DNA of 37,500 nucleotides from Chromera velia (GCA_018398765.1 JAHBMJ010000236.1:1-37500), one strand, 5' to 3'; shown: positions 21,401-31,628, counted from the stretch's first letter. The notes: generated from the letters alone by a model not told the origin. Translations and numbers: made by a program.

Positions 21401-24400
21401 TTTTTGCTTTCCAGGACGAGTGGCAGACCTACAGATCCTCCCATCCACTCAGAAAAGCAGACTGGCTTTTCGTCTCGGGTTCTCGAGAAAGTGAGAGCTC
21501 CACTTGGAATGAAGTGAACAAATCATACAGATGCACAGACAGAGAGCATGAAGGAAGCATTGGGGCAGGCAGATCCTCAAAGGAGCGACCAACCTGCAGA
21601 GAAACTTTCTCCAACACCTGCTCCTCCACTGCCTCGCGCTGTCTGCACACACAAACAGAAGAAGGTGAAACAGAAGGACAGACAGACATTGCCGAACCAT
21701 GAAAGCGCTTCAAGCTGGACACGAACTTTGTTCCGGTGAGGATCGACAAAACACACTTTTCGGGCTTCTTCGTCCACTTCTTCTCCAAACGCCCTCCCCC
21801 CCCCTCGCCCCCGGCACAGAAGGTGGGCAGAGAGGGAGGACGGAAGGAGGGAAGAAGTTAAAGACGAACAATAGAAACTGCCTCAAGACCCTGCCACACT
21901 GTCCTCACTCACTCACTCACACACGCACACACACGCACACACACACACACAGAGAGAGAGAAGAGGGGGTGCGGGGGGCAGAAAAAAACCGAAAAGGAAG
22001 ATAGCATATGAAGCAAAAAAGAAGAAGGAAAACAAAAACGCCGAAAGACTCACTTCTCAAGTTCCCTCTCGACTGCCGCCAACTCCTCCCGCATTGCTGC
22101 CCGTTGCTGCAGAGGCGGAATGAAGAAACGGATAGAGGGAATGAGGGAGGCCAGAAAAGTGACTGTGCGGTGACCTCACACAGATATTTGCGTGCAGGAA
22201 GCCAGCCAAAGCAAGCAGGCAGAAAAAAGAAAAGACGGGCCCGGCCTGCAGGACAGGAGGATGAAAGCTGCACAGGAGTGGAAGTGGGAGGGGGGGCATG
22301 AAGTGGTGGGGGAAAAAGGAGGGCGATGATGGCAGGGCAGAGGGGGAAGGGAAGAAGAGCTCTGACCATCTCTCTCCTTTCCCCGTTTGCTTGCTTTTCC
22401 CTTCCGCCGCCTGCACACAGAACCGACCGCTGCGTCCATTGCTCTCTCGAGTTTCTCCTCCATCGACCGTCTCGACTGTACCACCCGGAGAGACCTCTCG
22501 TCCTGCAGGCAGCAGTCAGATTCAGAAGGGAAAAGTGCTCTTCTGACCATCCTCCGCACCCCTAACATGAACCATCAGTTGGTCCGTCGGTTGGCTTGCC
22601 ATGGACCCTCGTGGTGCAGTTTGGAGTGTCTCCTTAGAAGGGCCCATCGTTCAAATTTGAGGAAATACTACAGAGAGATGGAATTCCTGCCGCTTGTATT
22701 GCAGAGACTTCATTCAACAAAGCGCCTTCAGAGCGATAGAGAGAAGGGGAAAATAGACAAAGAGATAGCAAAGAAAGCCCAAAATGAAACGCTCAAATTG
22801 CTCACAACAGCTTCACAACGCTCAGACAGGGGAGACCGAAAAGAGAGGCACGTATGCAAGCAAGCGAACAGCCAGAGGTCCCCCCTCTGTGTATCCCCTC
22901 CCCCCACCGGTCGCTTTGCCCTCTCGGTCGCTTCTGCTTCTAGAGTCCTCAGAAACAGCAACGCCTCGTCGCGGTCACTCTCCAGCCCCCCCCCCGGCTG
23001 CTGCGTCTGTTGAGTTGCTTTCTTGTGGTTGTGCATGGGGAACTCAAGGCGAAGAGACTGCAGGGACGCGCCCTGGCCCCTGCACGACTCTGCAGGCAGA
23101 CTGAGCTCCACGTTCTGAACGTCGTAGGGTGAGGCGTCGATCGAGAATGCGTCGGTGCCGAGAGAGATTTCAATCAGCTCCGGGGCAGAGGCCGCAACCG
23201 GCGGGACCGGCGCGGACTCTGCAGAGAGAGGAGCAACGAAAGGGGGGGGTGGAGTGGGCTGAAATGAAAAGAAAAGTAGAGAAGAGAAGCGATGCTTTCA
23301 AAAAAAAAAAAGTAAGAAAGTGCCCGTGGTCTCCTGTAAGCGTCTTGTGTGTGTGATTATCTATGTGTGTGTCCATGTGTTTGTGTTTTCTTTCTGCTTT
23401 CTTCGACCCAGTCATCGGATTTGTTTCTCGGCTGTTCTTACTGACCATTAGAGGAGTTTCTGTAATGAGTCCTGTCTAGTTTTCTCAGTCTCAAGGTCTC
23501 CCTCTCCCTCTCCCCCCCCTGGAGAGACGAAGAAAGCGACCCGGGGGGGTGAGTGCTTAGAGAGAGCGTGTAGGGAACTTTGGCCATTGGAGTCCCTGTC
23601 TGGCTGTGCGCCAGGGATCCGCCAGACGAGGGGAAGAGAGCGTAGCACTCGAAAGTCCGACACTGTCGTTCTGCAAATTGTCGTCATGGGGGTGGGCAAG
23701 AGGCAAATGGACACACAAAGACACGCACGCGCAAACACCCAAACACAGTCAGAGACAAACGAGCAGACCTGACGGCCGTATGCCGTATGCCCACACTGCA
23801 TCGGTAGGCAGGCCGCCATTGAGGGGCAAATCGGATCTTTTGCTATTGCCGACGACAAAATGATGAGGGAATGGAGGGAGAAAGGCAGGGAGGGAAAGGG
23901 AAAAAGGCAAAGACGAACAGCCCACTGATGGACCCACCCACCAATATTTCTCCGCAGTTGTTCCACTGAACCCACTGTCGGCTTGATGGGACCGACAGAT
24001 GCGACAGCAGTGCCTGCATGGAAGGAAGACAACCAAAGGGACAATAAAATAAGGGCAACAAAGGGGATGACAGAAGGAAGAGGCAACTGTTGGGAAGGGG
24101 CACATCAGGCAATGTTGAAAAGGACATATCATGCCGTGTCCTCTCCTCTCCTCTCAGCCTTTTTGTCTCCCTTCGTCTTGTCCGAATGACCCCCCCCCCC
24201 ACACACACACACCTTTGAGTGAGGGATCGGATCCATCAGGGACTGCCTTCACTTCAATTTTGGAGTCAAAGTCATCAGCACTCAGGTGGTAGGTCCTGCA
24301 GGGAAGGTATACCGACAAGTCTTCATGAGTCAACTCATCCCTGTTCTTTTCTGATCCCCCCTTCTCTACTCTTGGAGAGTAACCTCAAGCAAGAGAGACC

Positions 24401-25006
24401 GCCTACGGAATGGGGCTTGCTTGACAGACTCAAAACTCCAGCGGATAAACCTCTCTCTTATTCGGAGAGACGGATCCAAAAACAGGACTCAGAGATAACG
24501 AGAGAACAAAAGACCACTGGACCGTTATTCATCCCAGCAAGAAAAAACTGGTCAGCAGCATCCCGACGATGAGGATAGAACAGAATTTGCACCCTGGAGA
24601 CGGTCATAAACGCTCAAAAAGGAGGACCGCGAAGGAGACTGCTAGAGCAACACCCAGAAGGCAAAAGAAAATGTCAGACTGAGGAAGACCCCAGCGAAGA
24701 AGCCGCTGACTAAGAGACTGACAGGCAATTCGATCCTGCTCTAGTGATTCGTGTGCGTTGGCCTCTTCGCACTCTGTACCATTTGTAGGCAACCATACAG
24801 GCACTCTGGCCAGTGTACTCTTCCGGCACAGCACAGGCGTGCACTACTCCTGCTTCCTTGTGCAGCTCTAATGTCAGCTCGAAGTTGCAGTCAGGCGATT
24901 GAAGAACAGTGGCCTCTCCCACGACCTTCACTTCCTCCTGGCCATGCTTCTGGAGCTGTGAGGAGATCCATTCACCTCCCATGCGAAGAAGTCCGGGGAC
25001 CGACAT
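15380..25006 (-). CDS. 23-exon gene A: Ig-like N-terminal half, long coiled-coil C-terminal half, 821 aa; function unknown
   Basis: Not recognised as a named protein. Exons (minus strand, 5' to 3'): 25006-24780, 24295-24213, 24013-23942, 23795-23769, 23670-23446, 23218-22908, 22502-22428, 22106-22054, 21642-21594, 21243-21198, 20882-20782, 20482-20228, 19988-19911, 19537-19352, 19028-18975, 18717-18625, 18144-18106, 17853-17797, 17444-17354, 17106-17043, 16587-16527, 16161-16039, 15475-15380. All junctions keep phase; total 2466 nt. The start is ATG 25006 (MSVPGLLRMGGEW). Residues 1-315 are beta-rich; MVAYKWTYHLSADDFDSKIEVKAV... followed by SVGPIKP recalls Ig-like AIR9 (A9)-type repeats. Residues about 316 to the end are Glu/Lys/Arg/Leu coiled coil (ELEAVKNERDALSIRLQQE), broken by an acidic then Gly-rich link (about 390-475). 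A structural, cytoskeletal or trafficking role is possible but only inferred. The 27-base exon and the donors at 22428 and 22908 are least certain. Confidence 0.72.
16170..16222. repeat. (ATCC)n/(ATTC)n microsatellite in an intron of gene A
   Basis: CCAT and ATTC tetranucleotides directly upstream (minus strand) of the acceptor of exon 16039-16161, which ends GAATGCAG. Confidence 0.85.
17222..17269. repeat. (CT)n(CA)n microsatellite in an intron of gene A
   Basis: A pure CT run followed by a CA run between exons 17043-17106 and 17354-17444. Confidence 0.9.
18448..18478. repeat. (GT)n microsatellite in an intron of gene A
   Basis: Uninterrupted GT dinucleotides in the intron between exons 18106-18144 and 18625-18717. 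Confidence 0.9.
20980..21070. repeat. (CTTT)n/(CTTTT)n polypyrimidine tract in an intron of gene A
   Basis: About 90 bases of pure pyrimidine on the plus strand, between exons 20782-20882 and 21198-21243. On the transcribed (minus) strand it is polypurine, GAAA-type. Open frames of Lys/Glu/Arg or Phe/Ser across it are artefacts. Confidence 0.9.
21905..21962. repeat. (ACTC)n(CA)n(GA)n microsatellite in an intron of gene A
   Basis: Mixed dinucleotide and tetranucleotide repeat in the intron between exons 21594-21642 and 22054-22106. Confidence 0.85.
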
Positions 25007-25663
25007 TTTGGGCTCTCGATCAATCTCAGTTGACGTCTCTTCCTCTGCATGCAAGCCCTTTGTACTGGCGTTACTGCCTGTTTACGCACTACCTCTCCCA
25101 GAAACAAAGAGACAAGACAGACTGCTGCACAGATGTAGAAATCGCACTGTGCACTGAAATGAATCAACGCGGGAGAATGCAAGAAATGCGAGAAATGAAG
25201 CAAAGATCTGACGGACAGAATTTTGCGCTTAATTCAGCTGCCACGGCGGAAAGCATGCAGGTGTCGCGTCGCGCGGCCCCACCTCGCGCGAGGCCGGGCG
25301 GGCCCGCGCGCGCGGCTCTGCACCAGCTGGCTGACGCCAGGCCGAGCCCGGCTCCATATATTGAAAAATCGATTCGTCGATCGATCCGATCGACGTCGAT
25401 CGACGCTTTCCTGCATGGTGTGGGCTCGAAGAATGTCGAAGAAGATTTTTGTCTGCAGCCAGCTAGGGCGGCTGCAAGATTTCCATCGCCTAAGCAGTTG
25501 CTAGGAAAGAAATCATGTCATTCAGCTTGCAAGTTTTTTGAGTGAGCGAACAGAGGAGACGGACGACGCTCAATGGGACGGGACGCTTTTGACTTGATCC
25601 ATCCGACTTTGATCGTGCGTGAGTCTTTTTTGTTCGTCTGACAGGCTTTGGTCAGCTCCGAAG
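25007..25663. promoter_or_regulatory. Divergent promoter / 5'UTR region between gene A and the aminotransferase gene
   Basis: The two genes face away from each other with 657 bases between start codons. The segment contains a CpG-dense stretch at about 25261-25345 (GTCGCGTCGCGCGG, CGCGCGAGGCC, CCCGCGCGCGCGGC) followed by TCGATCGA-type words at 25370-25405, a CpG-island-like core. On the minus strand a GCATGCAG site at about 25045 could be the acceptor of a 5'UTR intron of gene A. No TATA box was identified for either side. Confidence 0.5.
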
Positions 25664-27133
25664 ATGCTTTCCTCGTTAAATTTTCTTGCAGCTCTGGTCA
25701 TTTGTGCGTGTCTGGCAAGCGCTGATATAGTAGGTGTGCGGGCAGATGCAGAGACGCCAAGTGAGGTCGCTGTCTCCCGTCTCTGTCCGGATTTAAAGTC
25801 TGGGCAAATTCCTTCGTTTGGGGAGGAGATGAGGATGTGCTGGTTTGGACATTTGAACAGTACCTGGACTTTTCTCAACCACGGGAGCTATGGTGCCCCT
25901 CCCCTCTCTGTGATTCTGGGACAGGAGGAGATTCAGAGACGGGCACGGTCGAATCCCGACGTTTGGTTTCGGGAGCGAGACGGACTAGACGGTCATGTGA
26001 ATGCAACTCTGGATGCCGTGTCTTCCTATCTGGATCCCTCTGGATCCAATCAATTGCGCGACTCTCTCTTTCTCGTAGAAGACGCGAGTTCCGGCATCAA
26101 CGCGGTGCTTCGTTCTTTCCCCTTTGAAAAAGGAAGCCGGGTGCTAACCACCAGTCTCTACTACCCAATGGTCAAGAACACCCTCAATTTTCTAGAAGAG
26201 CACAGAGGAATCGTCACAGATGTTGTGCAGCTCTCCTTCCCGACCACTGAAGATGCCATCATCGAAGCCGTCTCCCGTCATCTAGCCGTCTCCCGTCATC
26301 TAGCCGTCTCCGAGAGAAACGAAATTGTGTACACCGACTCCGGGAAAGCAGGCTCCAAGGAGTCTCCGCCTCCCTACGCCATGGCGGTCTTGGACCACAT
26401 CACTTCCTTCCCTGCAGTTCTCATGCCGGTATTTTCCCTTGTCCCCTTATTGAGGTCCCATGGGGTTGGACGGGTACTGATCGACGGTGCGCACACAATT
26501 GGGCAACTTGAGCCGTCGGTTGTTGCCTCAAGTATGAGGCTCTCTGATTGGTATGTCGCGAATGTGCACAAGTGGTTGAACGGTGCCTGGTCTGCTGCTG
26601 TGCTGTTTGCCTCAGAGACAGGTCAGGCCTCTCTGCACCCAGCAGTGATTTCCAATTTCTTCAGGCAAACGCTGGCGGCGGAGTTTCGGTATGTCGGCAC
26701 CAGGGACTATGCGCCGATTGCCTCTGTTGCCGTTGCCGTGCAAACAAGGTTGGCTGCCGGGGATTCAGCCTGGAGAGGTTACTCCTCAGATATATGTGAC
26801 AAGATGGAGAGCCACTTAAGGGCCCACTGGAGTATCTCCGATCCGAGACCGAAGCTCCAAGCACCGTCTCTTCGAATGGTTGGGCCCCTTCCCTTTCCCT
26901 TCGAGTGTGGGGGCGATCCAAGTTTTGTGATGGAGGCGTTGAGGAGACGAAATGTGGTCGCAGTGATACAGGCTGTTGGCACTCAGCCGTCTGCACAAGT
27001 TTGGCTGCGCCTTTCATGTCAGCCGTACAACGTTCTTGAAGACGCGGAGGTCACCTCACGAGCGTACGATGAGGTTGTGGGGGCGTGCACTGCGACTCCA
27101 AGTGAACGCCCGTTGAGCGTTGAAGAAGCATGA
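25664..27133 (+). CDS. Secreted or organelle-targeted class-V PLP-dependent aminotransferase-fold enzyme (isopenicillin-N-epimerase / Egt2-like group)
   Basis: A single uninterrupted 489-codon frame from ATG 25664 to TGA 27131. Residues 1 to about 26 are a hydrophobic signal peptide (LNFLAALVICACLASA), so the product enters the secretory pathway or a bounded organelle. FLNHGSYGAPP (70-80) is the substrate-loop signature of the isopenicillin-N-epimerase/LolT-like group. DGAHTIGQ (274-281) holds the Asp that contacts the PLP ring nitrogen, and NVHKWLNG (300-307) holds the Schiff-base Lys303. FRYVGTRDYAP (341-351) matches the conserved GTRD block. Known members act as cysteine desulfurases, hercynylcysteine sulfoxide lyases or epimerases; the substrate here cannot be told. 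An 18-base in-frame tandem duplication gives VSRHLA twice at 203-214. It has no introns, unlike both neighbours. Confidence 0.9.
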   Translation: MLSSLNFLAALVICACLASADIVGVRADAETPSEVAVSRLCPDLKSGQIPSFGEEMRMCWFGHLNSTWTFLNHGSYGAPPLSVILGQEEIQRRARSNPDVWFRERDGLDGHVNATLDAVSSYLDPSGSNQLRDSLFLVEDASSGINAVLRSFPFEKGSRVLTTSLYYPMVKNTLNFLEEHRGIVTDVVQLSFPTTEDAIIEAVSRHLAVSRHLAVSERNEIVYTDSGKAGSKESPPPYAMAVLDHITSFPAVLMPVFSLVPLLRSHGVGRVLIDGAHTIGQLEPSVVASSMRLSDWYVANVHKWLNGAWSAAVLFASETGQASLHPAVISNFFRQTLAAEFRYVGTRDYAPIASVAVAVQTRLAAGDSAWRGYSSDICDKMESHLRAHWSISDPRPKLQAPSLRMVGPLPFPFECGGDPSFVMEALRRRNVVAVIQAVGTQPSAQVWLRLSCQPYNVLEDAEVTSRAYDEVVGACTATPSERPLSVEEA

Positions 27134-27685
27134 GGTGGGGGGCCTAATGAGACCCTTAATTTGCTCCTTTAGGGGATGTGAGATGGACCCAGAGATGGGC
27201 TCAAAAACTGTGCAAGATTCAAATTTATAAGGTTGATGCATGGATCCGAGTCGGCCATTTAGAACATAAGGTTTTAAACATTCAACGTACAATAAGAATT
27301 CAATCGGCGGCGGACAATCACACTACAGACTGGAAGCTACTAGTAAGCTCAAATTTTTATTAAGAATCTTAAATTCAAACAATTCAAAATTTGAATGGAT
27401 TTAATGGAATTAATTAAGTAGGATCAATAATTATGTGATGCTGAATATCTCGCAAATTGTAAGATAAACTTGATATCTAACAGTCAGATTCTAACTTAAC
27501 ACAAAATATACAAAGCTTGATCAGATTTAGCCTAACAATTTGAAATAACAAAAACTTAAAATTGTCATAGTGATGCCACTGTGATGGTACACAATCCTGT
27601 AATAAAGTGTTTTTAGCTATGACTACTAGCATGCACTGTTTCTAGGCTAGCTAGCTCTGCATGACCTCCCTAAACCTAACCACCA
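27134..27685. other. AT-rich 3' flank of the aminotransferase gene
   Basis: No gene seen. The AT content is high from about 27350, with repeated TTCAAA/TTTGAA words (27370-27410). It probably holds the 3'UTR and intergenic sequence; no clear polyadenylation signal could be singled out. Confidence 0.5.
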
Positions 27686-27865
27686 CTTGAAAGTTCAAGC
27701 CGCATTTTTGGATAAGCTTGAAAGTCCGTGCCGCAGGCGCGGATCATTTGCGATGTCTTGAAAGCCAAAGCCGTATATCTGGACGGTGTCTTGAATGCCT
27801 ACGCCACAAGCGTAGACGTACGGTCTCTTGAAAAACGATGCCACAGATAGAGATCATCTTGATTA
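27686..27865. repeat. Degenerate ~35-bp minisatellite, five to six units
   Basis: Units start with CTTGAA(A/T)G and contain GCC(G/A)CA about 10-14 bases later: CTTGAAAGTTCAAGCCGCA, CTTGAAAGTCCGTGCCGCAG, CTTGAAAGCCAAAGCCGTA, CTTGAATGCCTACGCCACA, CTTGAAAAACGATGCCACAG. The word GCCGCAGGCG in one unit also occurs near 8438 and 14976 in the retroelement neighbourhood. Confidence 0.75.
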
Positions 27866-28756
27866 TATTTTTTTAAGTGGCACTTAGGTTCAGAGAGGTT
27901 CTCTGCATTAAAAAAAAAAAACGAAACAATGCTGTTTTTTTTATATATATATATCAGCACAACAAGTGTTATTCTTCAAGCAGCACCTGCAACACTATGT
28001 AATTGTGGAGTCCTACCCTGTGACGCCACCCTTTGAGCCTTCGCATGCGCCGTGACTGAGTGAACCAGCGTGCCGCGCCATATTCCGCCGCCGTGCTTTG
28101 CTTCGTACGTGTTGCGCGCGTATCGATCGAAGTCGAGTCTGACCTTCGCAATGTTCGTATATTCAAACAACATGTCACTTGAGCAACAGATAGGATCGTT
28201 TAAGGCTAATGTCTGTTTATCATAAATCAGGAGTCTAAAACTCTAAGAGAGAGGAACAGAGAGAAGCATAAGTAGAAATTGTGCAATAATAGAATGAACC
28301 CAGCTGATTGGAATCCCAGATCGCGCTAGAACTTCAACTGATGTAGGGATGAACCTTCTGTAAACTGTTGCATAACTGAGTGTTGTAGATCTTCCCTAAG
28401 GTTCTTGTCCTCGCTTTACCTTCTGTCTGGATGCCATAAGATGGCCAGACAGGGGGGACAAAGCACAATACTCTTAAAAACATATAAATAACATCTTAGC
28501 AATACCCTAACAATACCTAAATAAGTATGATTTTTTGTGTACGTGTTTAACACTTTTTGATACTTTTTGTAACATATGTGAATATATGTGAACAACATCC
28601 TTACTAGTTGCTTCTAGTTGCTTCTTAAGTTCGCAGCACACTATTCGCTCCCTGAGAGGAAATGGTCTTTGGGGTCCAGAGGACTCTGAAACAGTCTGAA
28701 AGGGGGGCCGGCAATCGTAAAAGTGCGCGGCGCCTCGGTATTTTTCAGGGTTCCAG
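27866..28756. other. Gene-free intergenic region
   Basis: It holds an A-run and a T-run followed by (TA)n at about 27908-27953. Minus-strand open frames at 27969-28178 and 28507-28836 have no recognisable content and no supporting splice structure. Confidence 0.5.
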
Positions 28757-28794
28757 CCGGCCGGCCGGCCGGTGATCGCAGGGGCGCGCCCCTG
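28757..28794. repeat. Two adjacent 16-bp perfect GC palindromes
   Basis: CCGGCCGGCCGGCCGG (28757-28772) and CAGGGGCGCGCCCCTG (28779-28794) are each self-complementary over 16 bases and lie six bases apart, inside a short GC-rich island in otherwise AT-rich DNA. Confidence 0.9.
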
Positions 28795-29298
28795 GCCGGG
28801 CTTCGGGCTCCACCCCCTGGAGACCTTCATATACATAAATTAAAGCCCACGTACCATGCGTGTGCATAATCACGAGTACATCCAACCAGTTGGGTGAGTG
28901 CCTCGGGAGGCTATTTAGGGGGTCGGCCATAATTTGATTGCATGATGCAAACGCGTACCATCAGGGGCTTGGGTATATCTTGCCTGCAACCGGTAAGTAT
29001 CTAGGGCTACGCGGCAATGTGTGCAAAATATGCTTTTCGGGACCGCGTATGTGTATGCACGCTTATACAACTCCGTGCGAGTTACTTGAGGGGCACGTAT
29101 ATCATGAGGAGCGAATTAAGTGTGATCGCGGCTCCGGCAAGTTGCTTGAGGGGCATATTTTGGAATTAGGGCGACACCGTGATAGATAAACAAACAGACA
29201 GACACTGAGCCCCCCCCCCCAAAAATGAAAAAATGCTGTGGCCCCTAAGCTACGATATCTGTAGCCCAAACCAAAAGGAAAAAAGTAAAGGTGAGCCC
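28795..29298. other. Gene-free left flank of the gag array
   Basis: It includes two related segments, TTACTTGAGGGGCAC (about 29083) and TTGCTTGAGGGGCAT (about 29141), and a run of ten C at about 29211. No gene supported. Confidence 0.5.
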
Positions 29299-29640
29299 TG
29301 TTAGTATAACACGGCATGTACACGGCATGTCTTTGAGGCCACGGTCAAAACTAGCCGATTTTGATTGATCGATCGAGATTTCGATTGACGTGTACGTTCG
29401 CAACACTACAGTGTAGAAAGTACTAAAGCAACAGAAAGTACAAACTGACCGTTTGTCTAGGGAAAGTACTAAAGCAACAGAACTTCTGAATATGTTGAGA
29501 AGGGATCTGTGAGCTTTAGACTTCAGGAACAGTCAGAGTTAATCCTAAAAGTAGTAAGAAAGATAGTAGGACAGATTGTATTCATATCAGTGTATCAGAC
29601 TCCTGTGTCATTATATCTGATTTTCTTCTCTTTCTTTTAT
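29299..29640 (+). repeat. LTR-like segment, unit 1
   Basis: Begins TGTTAG and contains a tandem pair of ACACGGCATGT. The right end of the LTR could not be fixed: no TGG-starting primer site is evident before gag. Unlike the other three copies, this one has AAAGTACTAAAGCAACAGA twice (about 29417 and 29463) from a local duplication. Confidence 0.6.
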
Positions 29641-29662
29641 CTCGGTCAGAAGCTTCTCCGCC

Positions 29663-30622
29663 ATGTCTGCTCCCTCTTATTACTCTGGCGTTCCTCTTTT
29701 CAGTCTGTACTGTGAAGATGGAATACATGAAGAACGACAGGTCTTTCGCGAGGTTCTCGAATCAGTCCTTGCGGTGCATTTGAAGGCTGCAGGAACTAAC
29801 GTTGACAACCGTAACTCTCATCTCCGTTCGATCATTCTTGTTCCTGGTCAGGGAAAAGATGGGCGTCCCAATACCCACTATATATAGATCACGAGGACAG
29901 CTTTAGACACTGCCACGGCTACCCGCACTCAGAACACCGATCCCGTCTGCGAGAAAGACGTCATTGACGTCATTGAAAAGAAGGTTCTTGAGGACGCTCT
30001 GCGTCTCTGTCTGGATCTTCTCGCTGCAGTTCATGCCATTGAACAGCGGGAGGATGAATCGACTAAAGATTTCTGTGAGCGTTTCTACAAGCTCATCGGC
30101 AGTCATGATGTCGTTGGCAAAGCCGCCGGAAAGACCTTAGGAGATGATGACAAGTTTATCCAGATTGTGCGCGCCTTGCAGGACGGTCTACATCAAGCTT
30201 TTGCCCGGTTTCTCAACGGATCGGAGAACTGGTCCGATGTGGACACCGCCTTTGACAAGGAGATCTCGGAGGAGGCGATTTCAAAGCTTTGATCCTCTTG
30301 TCAGACGGCAAGGGGCCATCTTGCAGCGTCGGCTTTTGGAGTTCAGAAGAAGTCCCGCCCGCACCAGTTCCCTGCTACAACATCTTCCTCCACGGGGGAG
30401 GGATACCCCGCTCTAGCCTGCGGAGCGTGTGGCTTTCCCGCAGAAATGGGAACGCACATCTGCCCTGTACGTGACAAGCAGTGAAACAAGTGCAGCAGCA
30501 TTGAACACTCCACATGGATGTGTCGTTCTCAGATGGGACACGACCAGAGGGGCGAGCGCGGGTCTCACTCGGCAACCAGCAAATCCACTACAACTTCTGA
30601 AGACGCTATGTGGCTCGCGTAA
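29663..30622 (+). pseudogene. gag, unit 1 (three in-frame stops)
   Basis: Same length and frame as the open copy (320 codons) but with TAG at 29885, TGA at 30290 and TGA at 30482. The first two match CAG and CGA codons in other copies and so are C-to-T changes; the third replaces TGC, the first Cys of the second zinc knuckle, by C-to-A. The 3' end reads through TGG to a TAA at 30620. Confidence 0.8.
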
Positions 30623-31265
30623 GAGAGCAGTACGTATTGAGATAGAGACCGAAGGCTGAGGTTATACCTTCCGTTCAGATTTTGGTGTGACAGTCTGCCT
30701 GTCCGCAGAGTTAGGCAGGAGACAGAAAGAAGATCGATTGAGATTGAATGTTGAGTTCGACAATAAGAAAGTCTGACCACCCGGCAGAGTTTGGTGGCTG
30801 GTCGTCAAAAACTGTTTTCATCTTCTTGCGCGTTAGCGTCTGTGTGTGTATTTTTTTTTTCTGATATTTTGAATGCGTCGTTATCTTCCTCTCTCTTCCT
30901 TCGTCTTTGCACACAAGTTCAGCCAGCTTGTTGTGCTTGTTTTTGTGAAGGTGATGTGATGTTGACTGAGATCGGGGGGGCATGAGGCCTGTGTTTCTCT
31001 CTGATTAATTTCAACGTCTTTATGAAGCAGTTAGAGATGAGTGGCGCCAGAAAGTTTCTTTCATCAGCGTCAGCTTTTCTTCTACCTGCAAGTTAATGAC
31101 TTCGTGAGCGGGTGTGTAACTGCTGAAATGACGTTCCCATTACTTAGTGTCTGGACTTGCTGTCTCGGGTCGCCTTTTAAGGACCGCTAATGAGAATATC
31201 GTTTCTGTTGATTCATTTTTCTTGTGTTTGGACGGTTTGCAATCAAGCTTACAGTGAAACGCTTG

Positions 31266-31278
31266 ATTGAGGGGGGAA
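31266..31278 (+). promoter_or_regulatory. Polypurine tract before the unit 2 LTR
   Basis: A purine run ending GAGGGGGGAA abuts the TGTTAG of the next LTR, where plus-strand priming of an LTR element is expected. The same arrangement recurs at about 33236-33248 and 35204-35216. Confidence 0.7.
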
Positions 31279-31620
31279 TGTTAGCACAACACGGCATGTA
31301 CACGGCATGTCTTTGGGGCCACGGTCAGAGCTAGCCGATTTTGATTGATCGATCGAGATTTCAATTGACGTGTACGTTTGCAACACTGCAGTGCAGAAAC
31401 CGAACTAACCGTTTGTTTAGAGAAAGTACTAAAGCAATAGAACTTCTGAATATATTGAGAAAGGATCAGATTTTGTGAGCTCTAGACTTTAGGAACAGTC
31501 AGAGTTGATCCTAGAAGTAGTAAAAAAGATAGTAGGACAGATTGTATTCATATCAGTATGTTAGACTCCTGTGTCAGTATATCTGATTTTCTTCTCTTTC
31601 CTTCATCTCGGTCAGAAGCT
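31279..31620 (+). repeat. LTR-like segment, unit 2
   Basis: Starts with TGTTAG after the unit 1 polypurine tract. Shares with unit 3 a form reading GGATCAGATTTTGTGAGCTC where units 1 and 4 read GGATCTGTGAGCTT, so units 2 and 3 form one subtype. Confidence 0.65.
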
Positions 31621-31628
31621 TCTCCGCC

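Noticed and set aside
22387-23013. 208-codon plus-strand open frame
   Set aside because: It is mostly antisense to gene A exons 22428-22502 and 22908-23218, and its content is explained by them.
24751-25545. 264-codon plus-strand open frame upstream of the aminotransferase
   Set aside because: It overlaps gene A's first exon on the opposite strand and runs through CpG-rich non-coding sequence; no recognisable content.
27969-28836. Short minus-strand open frames between the aminotransferase and the gag array
   Set aside because: They start at arbitrary codons, show no domain and no consistent splice sites.
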